Positions 39,519 through 48,584 of a stretch of DNA of 64,000 nt are shown piece after piece. The notes beneath the pieces were generated by a model. The model ran no database searches. It was not told the DNA's origin and was given only the letters and a program-made list of their open reading frames with translations. Source of the DNA: JASHUC01 sp963849095 (GTDB taxonomy: Bacteria; Pseudomonadota; Gammaproteobacteria; Steroidobacterales; Steroidobacteraceae). Position 1 is the stretch's first letter. The number at the start of each line of letters is the position of its first letter. The position numbers were made by a program, and so were the translations under genes. The stretch covers positions 1-64,000 of the forward strand of contig CAWKGA010000008.1 of assembly GCA_963849095.1 (NCBI GenBank). Reading direction: 5' to 3'.

Positions 39519-41012
39519 ATGAACGCTGCAGTGAAGCCTGACATGGAGTCCCGCACCGCGGGGTTCCTCTCGAAGACTCACAGGTTGTTCATCAACAATG
39601 AGTGGGTGGAGCCGCAATCCGGCAAGACTCTCGAGGTGATCAACCCGGCGACGGGCAAGGTCTTCGCGAAGGCCGCCGCCGCGGGCGCCGCCGACATCGA
39701 TCGGGCGGTGCGGGCCGCACGCGCCGCGTTCGAGAGCGGCCCATGGCCGAGCATGCCGCCCATCGAGCGGGCGCAGCTCATGTGGAAGCTGGCCGACGCG
39801 GTCGAGGCGGCCGCGGACGAGATTGGCTACATCCTGAGCCTCGACAACGGCATGCCCATGATGATGGCCAAGTTCGCGGGCGCGCTCGGTACTGCGCGCA
39901 ACCTTCGCTACATGGCCGGCTGGTGCGGCAAGGTGGACGGGGCCGTGCCGACTCCCGGCGAGCCCAACAAGTTCGCCTACACGCTCAAGGAGCCCGTCGG
40001 AGTCGTGGGCGCCATCACGCCGTGGAACTTCCCGTTCGCCATGGAGGCCGACAAGGTCGGCCAGGCCATGGCGGCCGGCTGCACGCTCGTGCTGAAGCCG
40101 GCCGAGCTCACCCCGCTCGGGGCGATCTTGCTGGGCCGACTCGTTGAGGAGGCGGGGATCCCCCCCGGCGTCGTCAACATCGTGACCGGATTTGGCGATC
40201 CGGCCGGCAAGGCGCTGGTCGAGCATCCGGACGTGGACAAGATCGCGTTCACGGGATCGACCGCCACGGGCAAGTGGATCGTTCAGGCTGCCGCCGCCAC
40301 GCTCAAGCGCGTCACGCTCGAGCTCGGGGGCAAGTCGCCGACTTTCATCTTTCCGGACGCGGATCTCGAGCGGGCCATCCCGGGCGCGGCGATGTCGGTG
40401 TTCGCGAACGCCGGTCAGATCTGCGTCGCCGGATCGCGCCTGTACATCCACAAGAAGGTGTTCGACCAGGTAGTTGAGGGGGTGAGCAGGATGGCCAAGG
40501 GCCTGAAGGTCGGTCCTGGACTCGCGCCCGACAGCCAGATGGGACCGCTCATCTCCGAGCGGCAGCTCGACCGGGTGACCGGCTACATCGAGTCCGGCAA
40601 GACCGAGGGCGCGCAAGTCGTCGTCGGAGGCGAACGGCGGACCGGGGACGGCTACTTCCTCAATCCAACAGTGCTCGCTCAGACCCATCGCAGCATGAAG
40701 GTCATGCGGGAGGAGATCTTCGGGCCCGTCGTGTGTGCCATGCCGATCGACGACGACGATCTCGACCGCATCGCGAAGGTCGCGAACGACACGACGTATG
40801 GTCTGTCCGCTTACATCTGGAGCCGCGACGTGAGCATCGTTCACAAGCTCGCGCGCAAGATCAAGGCAGGCACCGTCCAGGTCAACGGCGGCGTGGGACT
40901 CGACCCGGCCGTGCCCTTCGGCGGCTACAAGCAATCCGGATGGGGCCGGGAGCGCGGTCGCGACGGCATCGAGAGCCTGACGGAGACCAAGGCGATCGGC
41001 ATCTCGCTGTAG
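39519..41012 (+). CDS. aldehyde dehydrogenase
   Basis: NAD(P)-dependent aldehyde dehydrogenase of 497 residues. The catalytic Glu is in LELGGKSPTF, the Cys in NAGQICVAGSR and the Asn in PWNFPFAM. The overall pattern is that of the class including betaine-aldehyde and phenylacetaldehyde dehydrogenases. Start ATG 39519 follows aaagga. It is followed 9 bp later by a hydroxyisobutyrate-type dehydrogenase, so the two form an oxidation pair. The substrate is unknown. Confidence 0.92.
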   Translation: MNAAVKPDMESRTAGFLSKTHRLFINNEWVEPQSGKTLEVINPATGKVFAKAAAAGAADIDRAVRAARAAFESGPWPSMPPIERAQLMWKLADAVEAAADEIGYILSLDNGMPMMMAKFAGALGTARNLRYMAGWCGKVDGAVPTPGEPNKFAYTLKEPVGVVGAITPWNFPFAMEADKVGQAMAAGCTLVLKPAELTPLGAILLGRLVEEAGIPPGVVNIVTGFGDPAGKALVEHPDVDKIAFTGSTATGKWIVQAAAATLKRVTLELGGKSPTFIFPDADLERAIPGAAMSVFANAGQICVAGSRLYIHKKVFDQVVEGVSRMAKGLKVGPGLAPDSQMGPLISERQLDRVTGYIESGKTEGAQVVVGGERRTGDGYFLNPTVLAQTHRSMKVMREEIFGPVVCAMPIDDDDLDRIAKVANDTTYGLSAYIWSRDVSIVHKLARKIKAGTVQVNGGVGLDPAVPFGGYKQSGWGRERGRDGIESLTETKAIGISL

Positions 41013-41021
41013 GTGAGCCCG

Positions 41022-41912
41022 ATGCTGAGCGTCGGATTCGTCGGCATCGGCAACATGGGTTGGCCGATGGCCGCAAACCTCGTGAAGTGCGGGCGGTACT
41101 CCGTAACCGTCCACGATCGGGACTCGGAGCGCGGCGCCAGGTTCGCGCGGGAGCACGGATGCTCCGCGGCCCGCGCGCTGGCCGACCTCGCTTCCGCCGA
41201 GGCGATCGTCACCATGCTGCCGACCGGACACGACGTGCATCAGGTGATGCTGCAGGACGGCGGCCTCGCCGCGAGCCTTGCACCAGGCGCGCTCGTCATC
41301 GACATGAGCTCGTCCGACCCGGTCGGCACGCGGGAGTTGGGTCCGGTGCTCGCCGAGCGCGGCCTCACGCTCATGGACGCGCCGGTGTCGGGTGCGGTCC
41401 CGCGGGCCCGCGCGGGCACGCTCGCCATCATGATCGGCTGCAACGATCCGCAGGCCGTGCTGCGCGCGAAGCCGCTGCTCTCGGCCATGGGCGACCGGCT
41501 GTTCGAGGTGGGCTCGCTCGGCTCGGGTCACGCGACGAAGGCGCTCAACAATCTCGTCGCTGCGGCCGGCTATACGGTGGTCTCGGAGGCGCTACTCATC
41601 GCGAAGCGCTTCGGCCTCGATCCCGCAACCCTGATCGACGTGTTCAACGCGTCCACCGGACGCAGCTTCATCACCGAACTGGTCATGAAGGAGCAGGTCA
41701 TTGAAGGCCGGCACGCGAGTGGCTTCTCGCTCGGCCTGCTCGCCAAGGACGTGAAGATCGCGGCGGACCTCGGCACTGCCGTGCGGCTCGATGCGCCGGT
41801 GACGCGGCTGGTGAGCGAGCGCTGGCTGCTCGCTCGCGACCGGCTCGGTGGCGCACGCGACAATACCGAGGCGATTCTCGCCTGGGACGACGACCTGCCG
41901 GGTGCTACCTAA
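41022..41912 (+). CDS. 3-hydroxyisobutyrate dehydrogenase-family beta-hydroxyacid dehydrogenase
   Basis: A 296-residue NAD(P) enzyme. The Rossmann motif is GFVGIGNMGWPMA, substrate motif DAPVSGAVPRARAGTL, and the catalytic lysine is in GHATKALNN, with KDVKIA near the C-terminus. The family oxidises small beta-hydroxy acids. ATG 41022 is preceded by aggtgag; GTG 41013 is an alternative. It shares an mRNA with the aldehyde dehydrogenase upstream. Its end overlaps the converging acetyltransferase gene by four bases. Confidence 0.9.
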   Translation: MLSVGFVGIGNMGWPMAANLVKCGRYSVTVHDRDSERGARFAREHGCSAARALADLASAEAIVTMLPTGHDVHQVMLQDGGLAASLAPGALVIDMSSSDPVGTRELGPVLAERGLTLMDAPVSGAVPRARAGTLAIMIGCNDPQAVLRAKPLLSAMGDRLFEVGSLGSGHATKALNNLVAAAGYTVVSEALLIAKRFGLDPATLIDVFNASTGRSFITELVMKEQVIEGRHASGFSLGLLAKDVKIAADLGTAVRLDAPVTRLVSERWLLARDRLGGARDNTEAILAWDDDLPGAT

Positions 41913-42397
41913 AGAGAGCCGGCGGGGCTGCCGGGGACGCTCAAGTCTCGCGTCATCTGGATGGCGTCCTCCACCCTCTGGTAGTACCCGGGCACGCGGC
42001 CGCACTCCCGGTAGCCCCGCTTGACGTAGAACGCATGCGCGGCGGCGTTGGACGCGCGCAGCTCGAGCTGGATCACGAACGTTCCAGCCACCGTGGCGCT
42101 CGCTTCCAGCCAGGTGAGCAGCGCGCCGCCGAGCCCGCGGCGCTGGCTGTGGGAGTCCACGGCGAGGAGGTTCAAGTGCGCCGTGCTGTCGCCAAACTGC
42201 ATGATGGCGAAGCCGGTGAGGGCCCCGGGTCGCCTGGCGGTGAGAACGACGCTCTCCTCGTTGTGAATGTGCTGGTAGATGCGCTCCGCGGGCCAGGAAG
42301 GCGCGAGACCGGCCTCGATGAGCCTCGCGGACATCGCGGCGATGGCCGGCGCGTCGGCCGCGCGGGCGAGCTCCAGGCGATGGTCAACGGTGTCCAC
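41909..42397 (-). CDS. GNAT-family N-acetyltransferase (RimI-like)
   Basis: A 162-residue acetyl-CoA-dependent acetyltransferase. It shows the GNAT acetyl-CoA site SQRRGLGGALLTWLE with the preceding strand LNLLAVDS, and ASNAAAHAFYVKRGYRECGR as the C-terminal motif typical of RimI-like proteins. The start is uncertain: GTG 42397 is chosen because the domain begins a few residues later, and ATG 42478 would overlap the divergent arnC gene. It acts on an amine or a protein N-terminus in the cytoplasm; the substrate is unknown. Confidence 0.8.
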   Translation of the reverse strand: MDTVDHRLELARAADAPAIAAMSARLIEAGLAPSWPAERIYQHIHNEESVVLTARRPGALTGFAIMQFGDSTAHLNLLAVDSHSQRRGLGGALLTWLEASATVAGTFVIQLELRASNAAAHAFYVKRGYRECGRVPGYYQRVEDAIQMTRDLSVPGSPAGSL

Positions 42398-42453
42398 AGT
42401 CGAAGGGTCCGCCCCCGGCGGCCGGCCGTCAACTCGTCTAGAATATCGGTCGA

Positions 42454-43482
42454 ATGCAAACCACCACAGCGGACTCACCGCGAGGGACCGCCCCGGCGAT
42501 GGCCCGCCCGGAGGTCAGCATCGTCGTTCCCGTGTTCAACGAGGAAGGATCGCTTCCGGCGTTGTTCGCGCGGCTGTACGGAGCGCTCGATCGGCTCGGC
42601 GCGTCCTACGAGTGCGTCTTCATCGACGACGGCAGCCGCGACCGCTCGGCCGCTCTGCTGCGCGAGCAGCAGCAGGCCCGGCCCGCCGAGACGCGCGTCG
42701 TGCTCTTCCAGCGCAACTTCGGCCAGCACGCCGCGATCCTCGCGGGCTTCGAGTACGCTGCCGGCGAGATCGTCGTCACGCTCGACGCGGATCTGCAGAA
42801 TCCTCCGGAGGAGATCCCGCGCCTGATCGAGGCGGCGCGAGCCGGCCACGACTATGTCGGCACGATACGGCGCGGCCGCAAGGACCACTGGGCTCGCAGG
42901 TGGATGTCCAAAGCGATCAACATCGTCCGCGACCGCACCACCCAGATCCGGGTGACGGATCAAGGGTGCATGCTGCGGGCGTACTCCCGCGCCGTGGTGG
43001 CAGCGGTGAACGCCTCGCCGGAGGTCAATACGTTCATTCCGGCGCTCGCCTATCTCTATGCCCGCGACCCCGCGGAGATCGAGGTCGCGCACGAGCCGCG
43101 CCGCGCCGGGGAGTCGAAGTACTCTCTCTACAAGCTCATCCGGCTCAATTTCGATCTGATCACGGGCTTCACGGCGGTGCCCCTGCAGCTCTTCTCGATG
43201 CTCGGCATGGTGATTTCCGCGATTGCGGGCGTGTTCGTCGTGTACCTTGCCGTGCGCCGGCTGATCGTCGGCCCCGAAGCCGAGGGTCTGTTCACGCTCT
43301 TCGGGATCAACCTCTTCCTGGTGGGGCTCGCCCTCTTCGGCATCGGCCTGATCGGCGAGTACGTCGGGCGTATCTACGAGCAGGTGCGGGGACGGCCGCG
43401 GTACCTGATCGCGGCGGTGCTCGACGCCACGGCCGCGCGTGAGCCCGACCGGACGGCGACGCGCGAGATCACCGGTGCTTGA
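42454..43482 (+). CDS. arnC: undecaprenyl-phosphate 4-deoxy-4-formamido-L-arabinose transferase
   Basis: A 342-residue membrane glycosyltransferase that puts the formylated aminoarabinose on undecaprenyl phosphate at the inner leaflet. It has the GT-2 motifs VVPVFNEE, FIDDGSRD and TLDADLQNPPEEIP, then QRNFGQHAAILAGF, and two C-terminal transmembrane segments (MLGMVISAIAGVFVVYL, LFGINLFLVGLALFGIGLIG). First gene of a seven-gene arn operon. Its stop overlaps the upstream sequence of the formyltransferase start region. Such operons are usually induced by PmrAB/PhoPQ-type systems; no regulator is seen here. Confidence 0.93.
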   Translation: MQTTTADSPRGTAPAMARPEVSIVVPVFNEEGSLPALFARLYGALDRLGASYECVFIDDGSRDRSAALLREQQQARPAETRVVLFQRNFGQHAAILAGFEYAAGEIVVTLDADLQNPPEEIPRLIEAARAGHDYVGTIRRGRKDHWARRWMSKAINIVRDRTTQIRVTDQGCMLRAYSRAVVAAVNASPEVNTFIPALAYLYARDPAEIEVAHEPRRAGESKYSLYKLIRLNFDLITGFTAVPLQLFSMLGMVISAIAGVFVVYLAVRRLIVGPEAEGLFTLFGINLFLVGLALFGIGLIGEYVGRIYEQVRGRPRYLIAAVLDATAAREPDRTATREITGA

Positions 43483-43490
43483 GGCCTCAC

Positions 43491-44481
43491 GTGTTTAGAG
43501 CGGTGGTCTTTGCGTACAGCGAAGTGGGCTTGCGCTGCCTGCAGTCGCTCCTCGACGCCGAGGTCGACGTGCCTCTCGTGTTCACCCATGAGGACTCGCC
43601 CGCCGAGCGGCCGTGGTTCGGCAGCGTCGCCCGTCTCGCCGCCGAGCGGGGAGTCGAGGCGACCACCGCGAGTCCCCTCGAGGAGGCGTGGGTCCGCCGG
43701 GTGGAGGCGCTCGCGCCCGAGTACCTCCTGTCGTTCTATTACCGATCCCTGCTCGAGGAGCGGCTGCTCGCCTGCGCCCGGTGGGGCGCGCTCAACATGC
43801 ACGGCTCGTTGCTGCCAAAGTACCGGGGGCGGGCTCCGATCAACTGGGCCATCCTGCGGGGCGAGTCCCGGACGGGCGCGACGCTGCACTACATGGTGAG
43901 CAAGCCAGATGCCGGGCCGATCGTCGGCGAGGAGAGCGTTCCGATCGGGATAGACGCGACGGCGCTATCGGTATCGCTCGCGGTGGCGGAAGCCGCCGCC
44001 CGCCTGCTCACCCGCGCTCTGCCGCTGCTCGCCGCAGGTCCGCCCACCGGGCGCCCGATGGACCTGTCGCAGGGATCCTACTTCGGCGGGCGGACGCCCG
44101 ACGACGGCCGCATCGACTGGGCGTGGCCCGCGGAGCGGGTTCACAACCTCATTCGCGCCGTGGCGCCGCCCTTCCCGGGCGCCTTCACCGACCTCGGCGG
44201 CCGGCGGCTGGTGCTCGCGGGATCGCGCTGGCTCGGCGAGCCGGCGCGGCACCCTGAGAGCGCACCTTGCCTGTATGTCGAGGACGGCCGCCTGCTGCTC
44301 GATTGCACCGACGGTCAACGACTCGCCATCTCCGGCGTTCTGCTCGACGGCGAGCCGCTCGGCGCGGAGGAGCTCGGGCGCCTGCGCGGCGGTGCGCCGC
44401 CCGGCTCGCAACAGCTCGCACGGCTCGCCGGCGGAGCGCCGGTCCGTCTCGACCCCTTTCACCCACAAGGCGCATTGCAGA
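43491..44481 (+). CDS. UDP-L-Ara4N formyltransferase (ArnA N-terminal domain)
   Basis: Transfers formyl from 10-formyl-THF to UDP-aminoarabinose. From GTG 43491 the catalytic Asn102, His104 (GALNMHGSLL) and Asp140 (SKPDAGPIV) fall at the same numbers as in E. coli ArnA, supporting this start. The PxYRGRAPINW block is normal. The domain is complete by about residue 305. The frame has no stop codon before the downstream dehydrogenase gene begins and stays open in the other phase to 45650. In E. coli the two domains are fused; here they are out of frame by one base. The end given is the base before the dehydrogenase start. Confidence 0.85.
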
Positions 44482-45531
44482 ATGAAGAAGCTGCTCATCC
44501 TCGGTGTCAACGGATTCATCGGCCATCACCTGAGCGAGGCGGTGATCCGCGACACCGACTGGGACGTGTACGGCATGGATCTCGAGAGCGACCGCCTCGT
44601 GAACCTGCTCGGCAACCCGCGTTTCCACTTCTTCGAGGGCGACATCACGATCAACCGCGAGTGGGTGGAGTACCACATCCGCAAGTGCGACACGCTGCTG
44701 CCGCTCGTCGCGATCGCAACCCCCGCGACCTACATCAGCGATCCGCTGCGCGTATTCGAGCTCGACTTCGAGGCGAACCTGCCGCTCATCCGCGCGTGCG
44801 TGAAGCACGGGAAGCGCGTGATCTTCCCCTCGACCTCCGAGATCTACGGGATGTCGGCCGACCCGGAGTTCCACCCGTACGAGTCCTCATTGGTGCTTGG
44901 GCCCGTGCCGAAATCCCGCTGGATCTACTCCTGCAGCAAGCAGCTGCTCGACCGGGTGATCTGGGCATACGGCTCCGAGCGGAAGCTCGACTTCACGCTG
45001 TTCCGGCCGTTCAACTGGGTCGGCCCAGGGCTCGACCGCATGACCGCCCCGAAGGAGGGGAGCTCCCGCGTGCTCACGCAGTTCCTCGGCAACATCGTGC
45101 GCGGCGAGAACATCCAGCTCGTCGACGGCGGCACGCAGCGCCGGTGCTTCACGTTCATCTCCGAAGGCATCGACTGCCTCATGAGGATCATCGCGAATCC
45201 CGGCGGCATCGCCTCCGGCAAGATCTACAACGTCGGCAATCCCCGCAACGATCTGTCGGTCCGGCAGCTCGCGGAGATGATGCTCGAGGTGGCGCGGACC
45301 ATCGAGGCGTACGCGAAGACTGCGCAGAGCGTACGGCTGGTCGAGGTCTCCTCGGAGAAGTACTACGGCGCGGGCTATCAGGACGTGAGGGCCCGGGTGC
45401 CCTGGATCCGCAATACCACGGAGGAGCTCGGCTGGATTCCGAGCATCGACATGCCGGCGGCGCTGCGCAGCATCTTCGAATCCTACCGGGCCAACCTGCC
45501 GGCCGCACGCGCGCTCGTCGAGGCCGGCTGA
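44482..45531 (+). CDS. arnA: UDP-glucuronate C4-decarboxylating dehydrogenase (ArnA C-terminal domain as a separate protein)
   Basis: Oxidatively decarboxylates UDP-glucuronate to the UDP-4-keto-pentose used by ArnB. The 349-residue SDR-type protein has GVNGFIGHHL, PSTSEIYGM (Ser/Glu of the decarboxylase site), YSCSKQLLDRV (Tyr-x3-Lys) and a long C-terminus with SSEKYYGAGYQDVRAR. It resembles the stand-alone version in Burkholderia. It starts at ATG 44482 within the still-open formyltransferase frame. It is followed 7 bp later by arnD. Confidence 0.9.
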   Translation: MKKLLILGVNGFIGHHLSEAVIRDTDWDVYGMDLESDRLVNLLGNPRFHFFEGDITINREWVEYHIRKCDTLLPLVAIATPATYISDPLRVFELDFEANLPLIRACVKHGKRVIFPSTSEIYGMSADPEFHPYESSLVLGPVPKSRWIYSCSKQLLDRVIWAYGSERKLDFTLFRPFNWVGPGLDRMTAPKEGSSRVLTQFLGNIVRGENIQLVDGGTQRRCFTFISEGIDCLMRIIANPGGIASGKIYNVGNPRNDLSVRQLAEMMLEVARTIEAYAKTAQSVRLVEVSSEKYYGAGYQDVRARVPWIRNTTEELGWIPSIDMPAALRSIFESYRANLPAARALVEAG

Positions 45532-45538
45532 ACTCGCG

Positions 45539-46546
45539 ATGGCGCTGTCTTCCGCGGCACCCCCGTCTCCCGCGGCGCCGCAACCTCCGACGGCCGCATC
45601 GCTGCATCCGCAGCGTCGCGTGGCGCTCAAGGTCGATGTCGATACGTTGAGGGGAACGTTCGACGGAGTGCCCGCGCTCGTCGCGCTCCTGCGCAGGCTC
45701 GGAGTCGGCGCGACGTTCTACTTCAGCGTCGGGCCCGATCACACCGGGCGCGCGCTGAAGCGCATCCTGCGGCCGGGATTCCTGCGCAAGGTCCGCAGGA
45801 CCTCGGTCACCTCGCACTACGGCTTGCGGACGCTGCTCTACGGCACGCTGTTGCCTGGTCCGCGCATTGGCGCCCGCGCGGGAGATGTGATGCGGGCCGT
45901 GCGCGACGCGGGATTCGAGGTCGGCGTTCACTGCCACGACCACGTGCGCTGGCAGGACGGCGTCCGCCGGGCCGGCGCGGCCTGGACGCGCCGCGAGCTC
46001 GAGCGGGCCCTCACGGCGTTCGCGGCGGTGTTCGGGGAGCCGCCGCGCTCGCATGCCGCCGCGGGCTGGCAGATCAACGCGCACGTGCTGCCGCTCGAGC
46101 AGGAATTCGGCCTCGCCTTCGCGAGCGACACGCGCGGCTCGCAGCCGTTCTACCCGTCCATGGGTGGGGTCGAGGGGCGCTGCGTGCAGATCCCAACGAC
46201 GTTGCCGACCTTCGACGAGTTGATCGGCGTTGATGGGCGGGATGCGGCCGCTGCGGCAGAGGAGGTCCTCAGGATCACGCGCGTTGCGGCGTCCACTGCC
46301 CACGTCTTCACGCTGCACGCCGAGCTCGAGGGGATGAAGCTCCTGCCGCAATTCGAATGGCTGCTGCGGTCGTGGCTCGAGGAGGGTTGCGCTCTCGTCG
46401 CCATGCGCGATCTCGCCGCGCGTCTCGGGGCGAGGGTGCCGCGTCACCGCATCGAGCTCGCGGAGGTGCCGGGCCGCAGCGGCGTACTCGCGGTGCAGGG
46501 CCGCTCGCTCGATGCCGCGGATTCCGCGCCGGCGCTCAAGCCATGA
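45539..46546 (+). CDS. arnD: 4-deoxy-4-formamido-L-arabinose-phosphoundecaprenol deformylase
   Basis: Removes the formyl group from the undecaprenyl-linked sugar at the membrane. The 335-residue polysaccharide-deacetylase-fold protein shows VALKVDVDTLRGT, VGVHCHDHVRWQ (metal His) and HAAAGWQINAHVL, as in ArnD. It has an Ala/Pro-rich N-terminal extension of about 30 residues before the domain, so the true start could be a later codon. Its stop overlaps the arnT start (atga). Confidence 0.9.
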   Translation: MALSSAAPPSPAAPQPPTAASLHPQRRVALKVDVDTLRGTFDGVPALVALLRRLGVGATFYFSVGPDHTGRALKRILRPGFLRKVRRTSVTSHYGLRTLLYGTLLPGPRIGARAGDVMRAVRDAGFEVGVHCHDHVRWQDGVRRAGAAWTRRELERALTAFAAVFGEPPRSHAAAGWQINAHVLPLEQEFGLAFASDTRGSQPFYPSMGGVEGRCVQIPTTLPTFDELIGVDGRDAAAAAEEVLRITRVAASTAHVFTLHAELEGMKLLPQFEWLLRSWLEEGCALVAMRDLAARLGARVPRHRIELAEVPGRSGVLAVQGRSLDAADSAPALKP

Positions 46547-48186
46547 CGGCCGGGGTGTCCAAGCAAGTCGCGCTCTCGGCCGTGCTGCTCGCGATCGCGG
46601 TCTCGTGGATCGCGCTCAACGGCGGGCGCGCCCTCTACAATCCGGACGAGGGACGCTACGCGGAGATCCCGCGGGAGATGCTGGCGACGGGAGACTGGAT
46701 CGTCCCGCGGCTCGACGGGCTCGTGTACATCGAGAAGCCGCCGCTGCAGTACTGGGGGACGGCGGTTGCGTACCGGCTGTTCGGTGAGAGCTCCTGGTCG
46801 GCGCGCCTGTATACCGGCCTCTGCGGCCTCGCGACCGCGCTCGTCACGGCTTGGCTCGCGTTGCGGCTCTGGGGTGCCGCCGCAGCCGCACGGAGCGGGA
46901 TCATCTGCGGAAGCTCGCTCCTCGTCATGCTGATGAGCCACCAGCTCACGACCGACATGAGCCTGACGCTCCTCATGACGATCACGCTCGCCGCCTTCTG
47001 CGTGGCGCAGGATGCTCGCAGCGATCCGGGCGCGCGGCGCCGCTGGATGGCCCTCGCGTGGGCGAGCGCCGCCGGCGCCTTTCTCACGAAGGGCCTGGAG
47101 GCGGGCGCCCTCCCGGTGCTCGCGCTTGCGGCCTACTCCGTGCTCCACCGCGACCTCAAGCCCTGGACGCGGCTCTCCGTGTTCCCCGGCCTCGCGCTCT
47201 TCCTGCTGCTCACGCTGCCGTGGCTCATCGCCATCGAGCGGAGGGTTCCCTCGTTCTTGGATTTTTTCTTCGTGCGAGAGCACCTCGAGCGCTTCCTCAC
47301 GCGCATCGAGGCACGCTACCAGCCGTGGTGGTTCTTCGCGGAGGTCCTCGCGGTCGGCTCCCTGCCCTGGATCGCGCCGATGGTGCGCGCGATCGCGACC
47401 GGCTGGCGCGCCTCGGCGCCGAGGGGACGGTTCGATGCCCGCCGGCTCCTCTGGGTGTGGTGCGCCGTCGTGCTCGTCTTCTTCTCCGCGTCCGACTCGA
47501 AGCTGATCCCGTACATCCTGCCCATGTTCCCTGGGCTCGCGTTGCTCATGGGCAGCGCCCCGGAGACCCGGCTGCGGGACGATCTTCGCGCGACGGGCAT
47601 CGGCTTGATCGTGACCGGCTTCGCGCTCGCGGCGGGCGCGGCGATGGTGCCTCGGCTGCTCCACGATCCCGCGAGAGCGCCTTACTTCCTCGACATCCGC
47701 CTGCCCGTCGTCTACATCGGCGCGGTCCTCATCGTCGGCGGCGCGATCGTGCGGAGCCTCCGCGGCGGCAGTCTCCCGTTGACCGTCGCGATCGGGGCGA
47801 CGGCATACGCCGGTTTCATCGGCCTCATCTGGGCCGCCCGCGTGCTCGCGCCCATCTATTCCGGCGGGCCGCTCGTCGGTGAGCTCGCTCCGGCCCTGCG
47901 CGCCGTCCCGGCGGTCTACAGCGTGCGAATGTATGATCAGAGCCTGCCGTTCTACCTCGGGCGCACGGTGACCCTGGTGAACTACCGCGGAGAGCTCAAT
48001 TTCGGCCTCACACTCGCGCCACGGCAGGCGATCGACTCGCTCGCCGCGTTCGAGCCGCGCTGGCGCGCCGACCCCCAGGCGCTCGCCGTGATGCAGCCGG
48101 CGACCTACGCTGCGCTGGTGCGCGACGGCCTGCCGATGGTGCCGCGCGCCCGGGCACCCGACGAGCTCATCGTGAGCCGGCATTGA
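46543..48186 (+). CDS. arnT: undecaprenyl phosphate-aminoarabinose: lipid A transferase
   Basis: A 547-residue GT83 integral membrane enzyme adding L-Ara4N to lipid A at the periplasmic side, which lowers polymyxin binding. It has the catalytic loop NPDEGRYAEIPREM near the start, EKPPLQYWGTAVAYRLFG, and many transmembrane segments (LVTAWLALRLWG, LFLLLTLPWLI, GIGLIVTGFALAAGAAM). ATG 46543 overlaps the arnD stop (atga); earlier in-frame sequence is arnD shadow. The length is that of other ArnT proteins. Confidence 0.93.
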   Translation: MTAGVSKQVALSAVLLAIAVSWIALNGGRALYNPDEGRYAEIPREMLATGDWIVPRLDGLVYIEKPPLQYWGTAVAYRLFGESSWSARLYTGLCGLATALVTAWLALRLWGAAAAARSGIICGSSLLVMLMSHQLTTDMSLTLLMTITLAAFCVAQDARSDPGARRRWMALAWASAAGAFLTKGLEAGALPVLALAAYSVLHRDLKPWTRLSVFPGLALFLLLTLPWLIAIERRVPSFLDFFFVREHLERFLTRIEARYQPWWFFAEVLAVGSLPWIAPMVRAIATGWRASAPRGRFDARRLLWVWCAVVLVFFSASDSKLIPYILPMFPGLALLMGSAPETRLRDDLRATGIGLIVTGFALAAGAAMVPRLLHDPARAPYFLDIRLPVVYIGAVLIVGGAIVRSLRGGSLPLTVAIGATAYAGFIGLIWAARVLAPIYSGGPLVGELAPALRAVPAVYSVRMYDQSLPFYLGRTVTLVNYRGELNFGLTLAPRQAIDSLAAFEPRWRADPQALAVMQPATYAALVRDGLPMVPRARAPDELIVSRH

Positions 48187-48190
48187 CCCC

Positions 48191-48571
48191 ATGAGCCTCG
48201 TGACCTGGATCCTGCTGCTCGGGGGCGTCGCGCTCAATGCGGCGGCGCAGCTCTTCCTGAAGGCCGCCACCCGCTCGAGCGGCATGCTGTTCGCGGATAC
48301 GGGGAGCCTGTCGTGGGTCGCCGCGGCGCATCTGCTGCGCACGCTGCCGCTCTGGGCGGGGCTCTCCTGCTACGCGGTCAGCGTCGTTCTGTGGGTCGGC
48401 GCGCTCTCGCGCGTTCCCGTGAGCGTCGCCTATCCCATGCTCTCGATCGGCTATGTCATCAACGCGTTCGCCGCCGCGGCGCTGTTCGGCGAGGTACTGT
48501 CCGTCGGCAAGCTCGCCGGCATCGCGCTGATCGTCGCCGGCGTGCTGGTCCTCACGCGACTCGGACATTGA
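48191..48571 (+). CDS. ArnE-like small EamA/SMR-type flippase subunit
   Basis: A 126-residue protein with four transmembrane helices (VTWILLLGGVALNAAAQLFL, LWAGLSCYAVSVVLWVGAL, VAYPMLSIGYVINAFAAAAL, LAGIALIVAGVLVL). ArnE and ArnF form the undecaprenyl-aminoarabinose flippase. Here there is only one such protein, as in some Burkholderia-type operons, so it may act as a homodimer. It lies 4 bp after arnT. Confidence 0.82.
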   Translation: MSLVTWILLLGGVALNAAAQLFLKAATRSSGMLFADTGSLSWVAAAHLLRTLPLWAGLSCYAVSVVLWVGALSRVPVSVAYPMLSIGYVINAFAAAALFGEVLSVGKLAGIALIVAGVLVLTRLGH

Positions 48572-48584
48572 GCGCGAGGCGGCC

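Noticed and set aside
39363..41531. 722-residue minus-strand frame
   Set aside because: It is antisense to the aldehyde dehydrogenase and hydroxyacid dehydrogenase, both with complete motifs; composition is shadow-like (His/Arg/Asp-rich).
46444..48342. 632-residue minus-strand frame over arnT
   Set aside because: Extreme Arg/Glu/Asp/His composition typical of antisense of a membrane protein gene; no motif.
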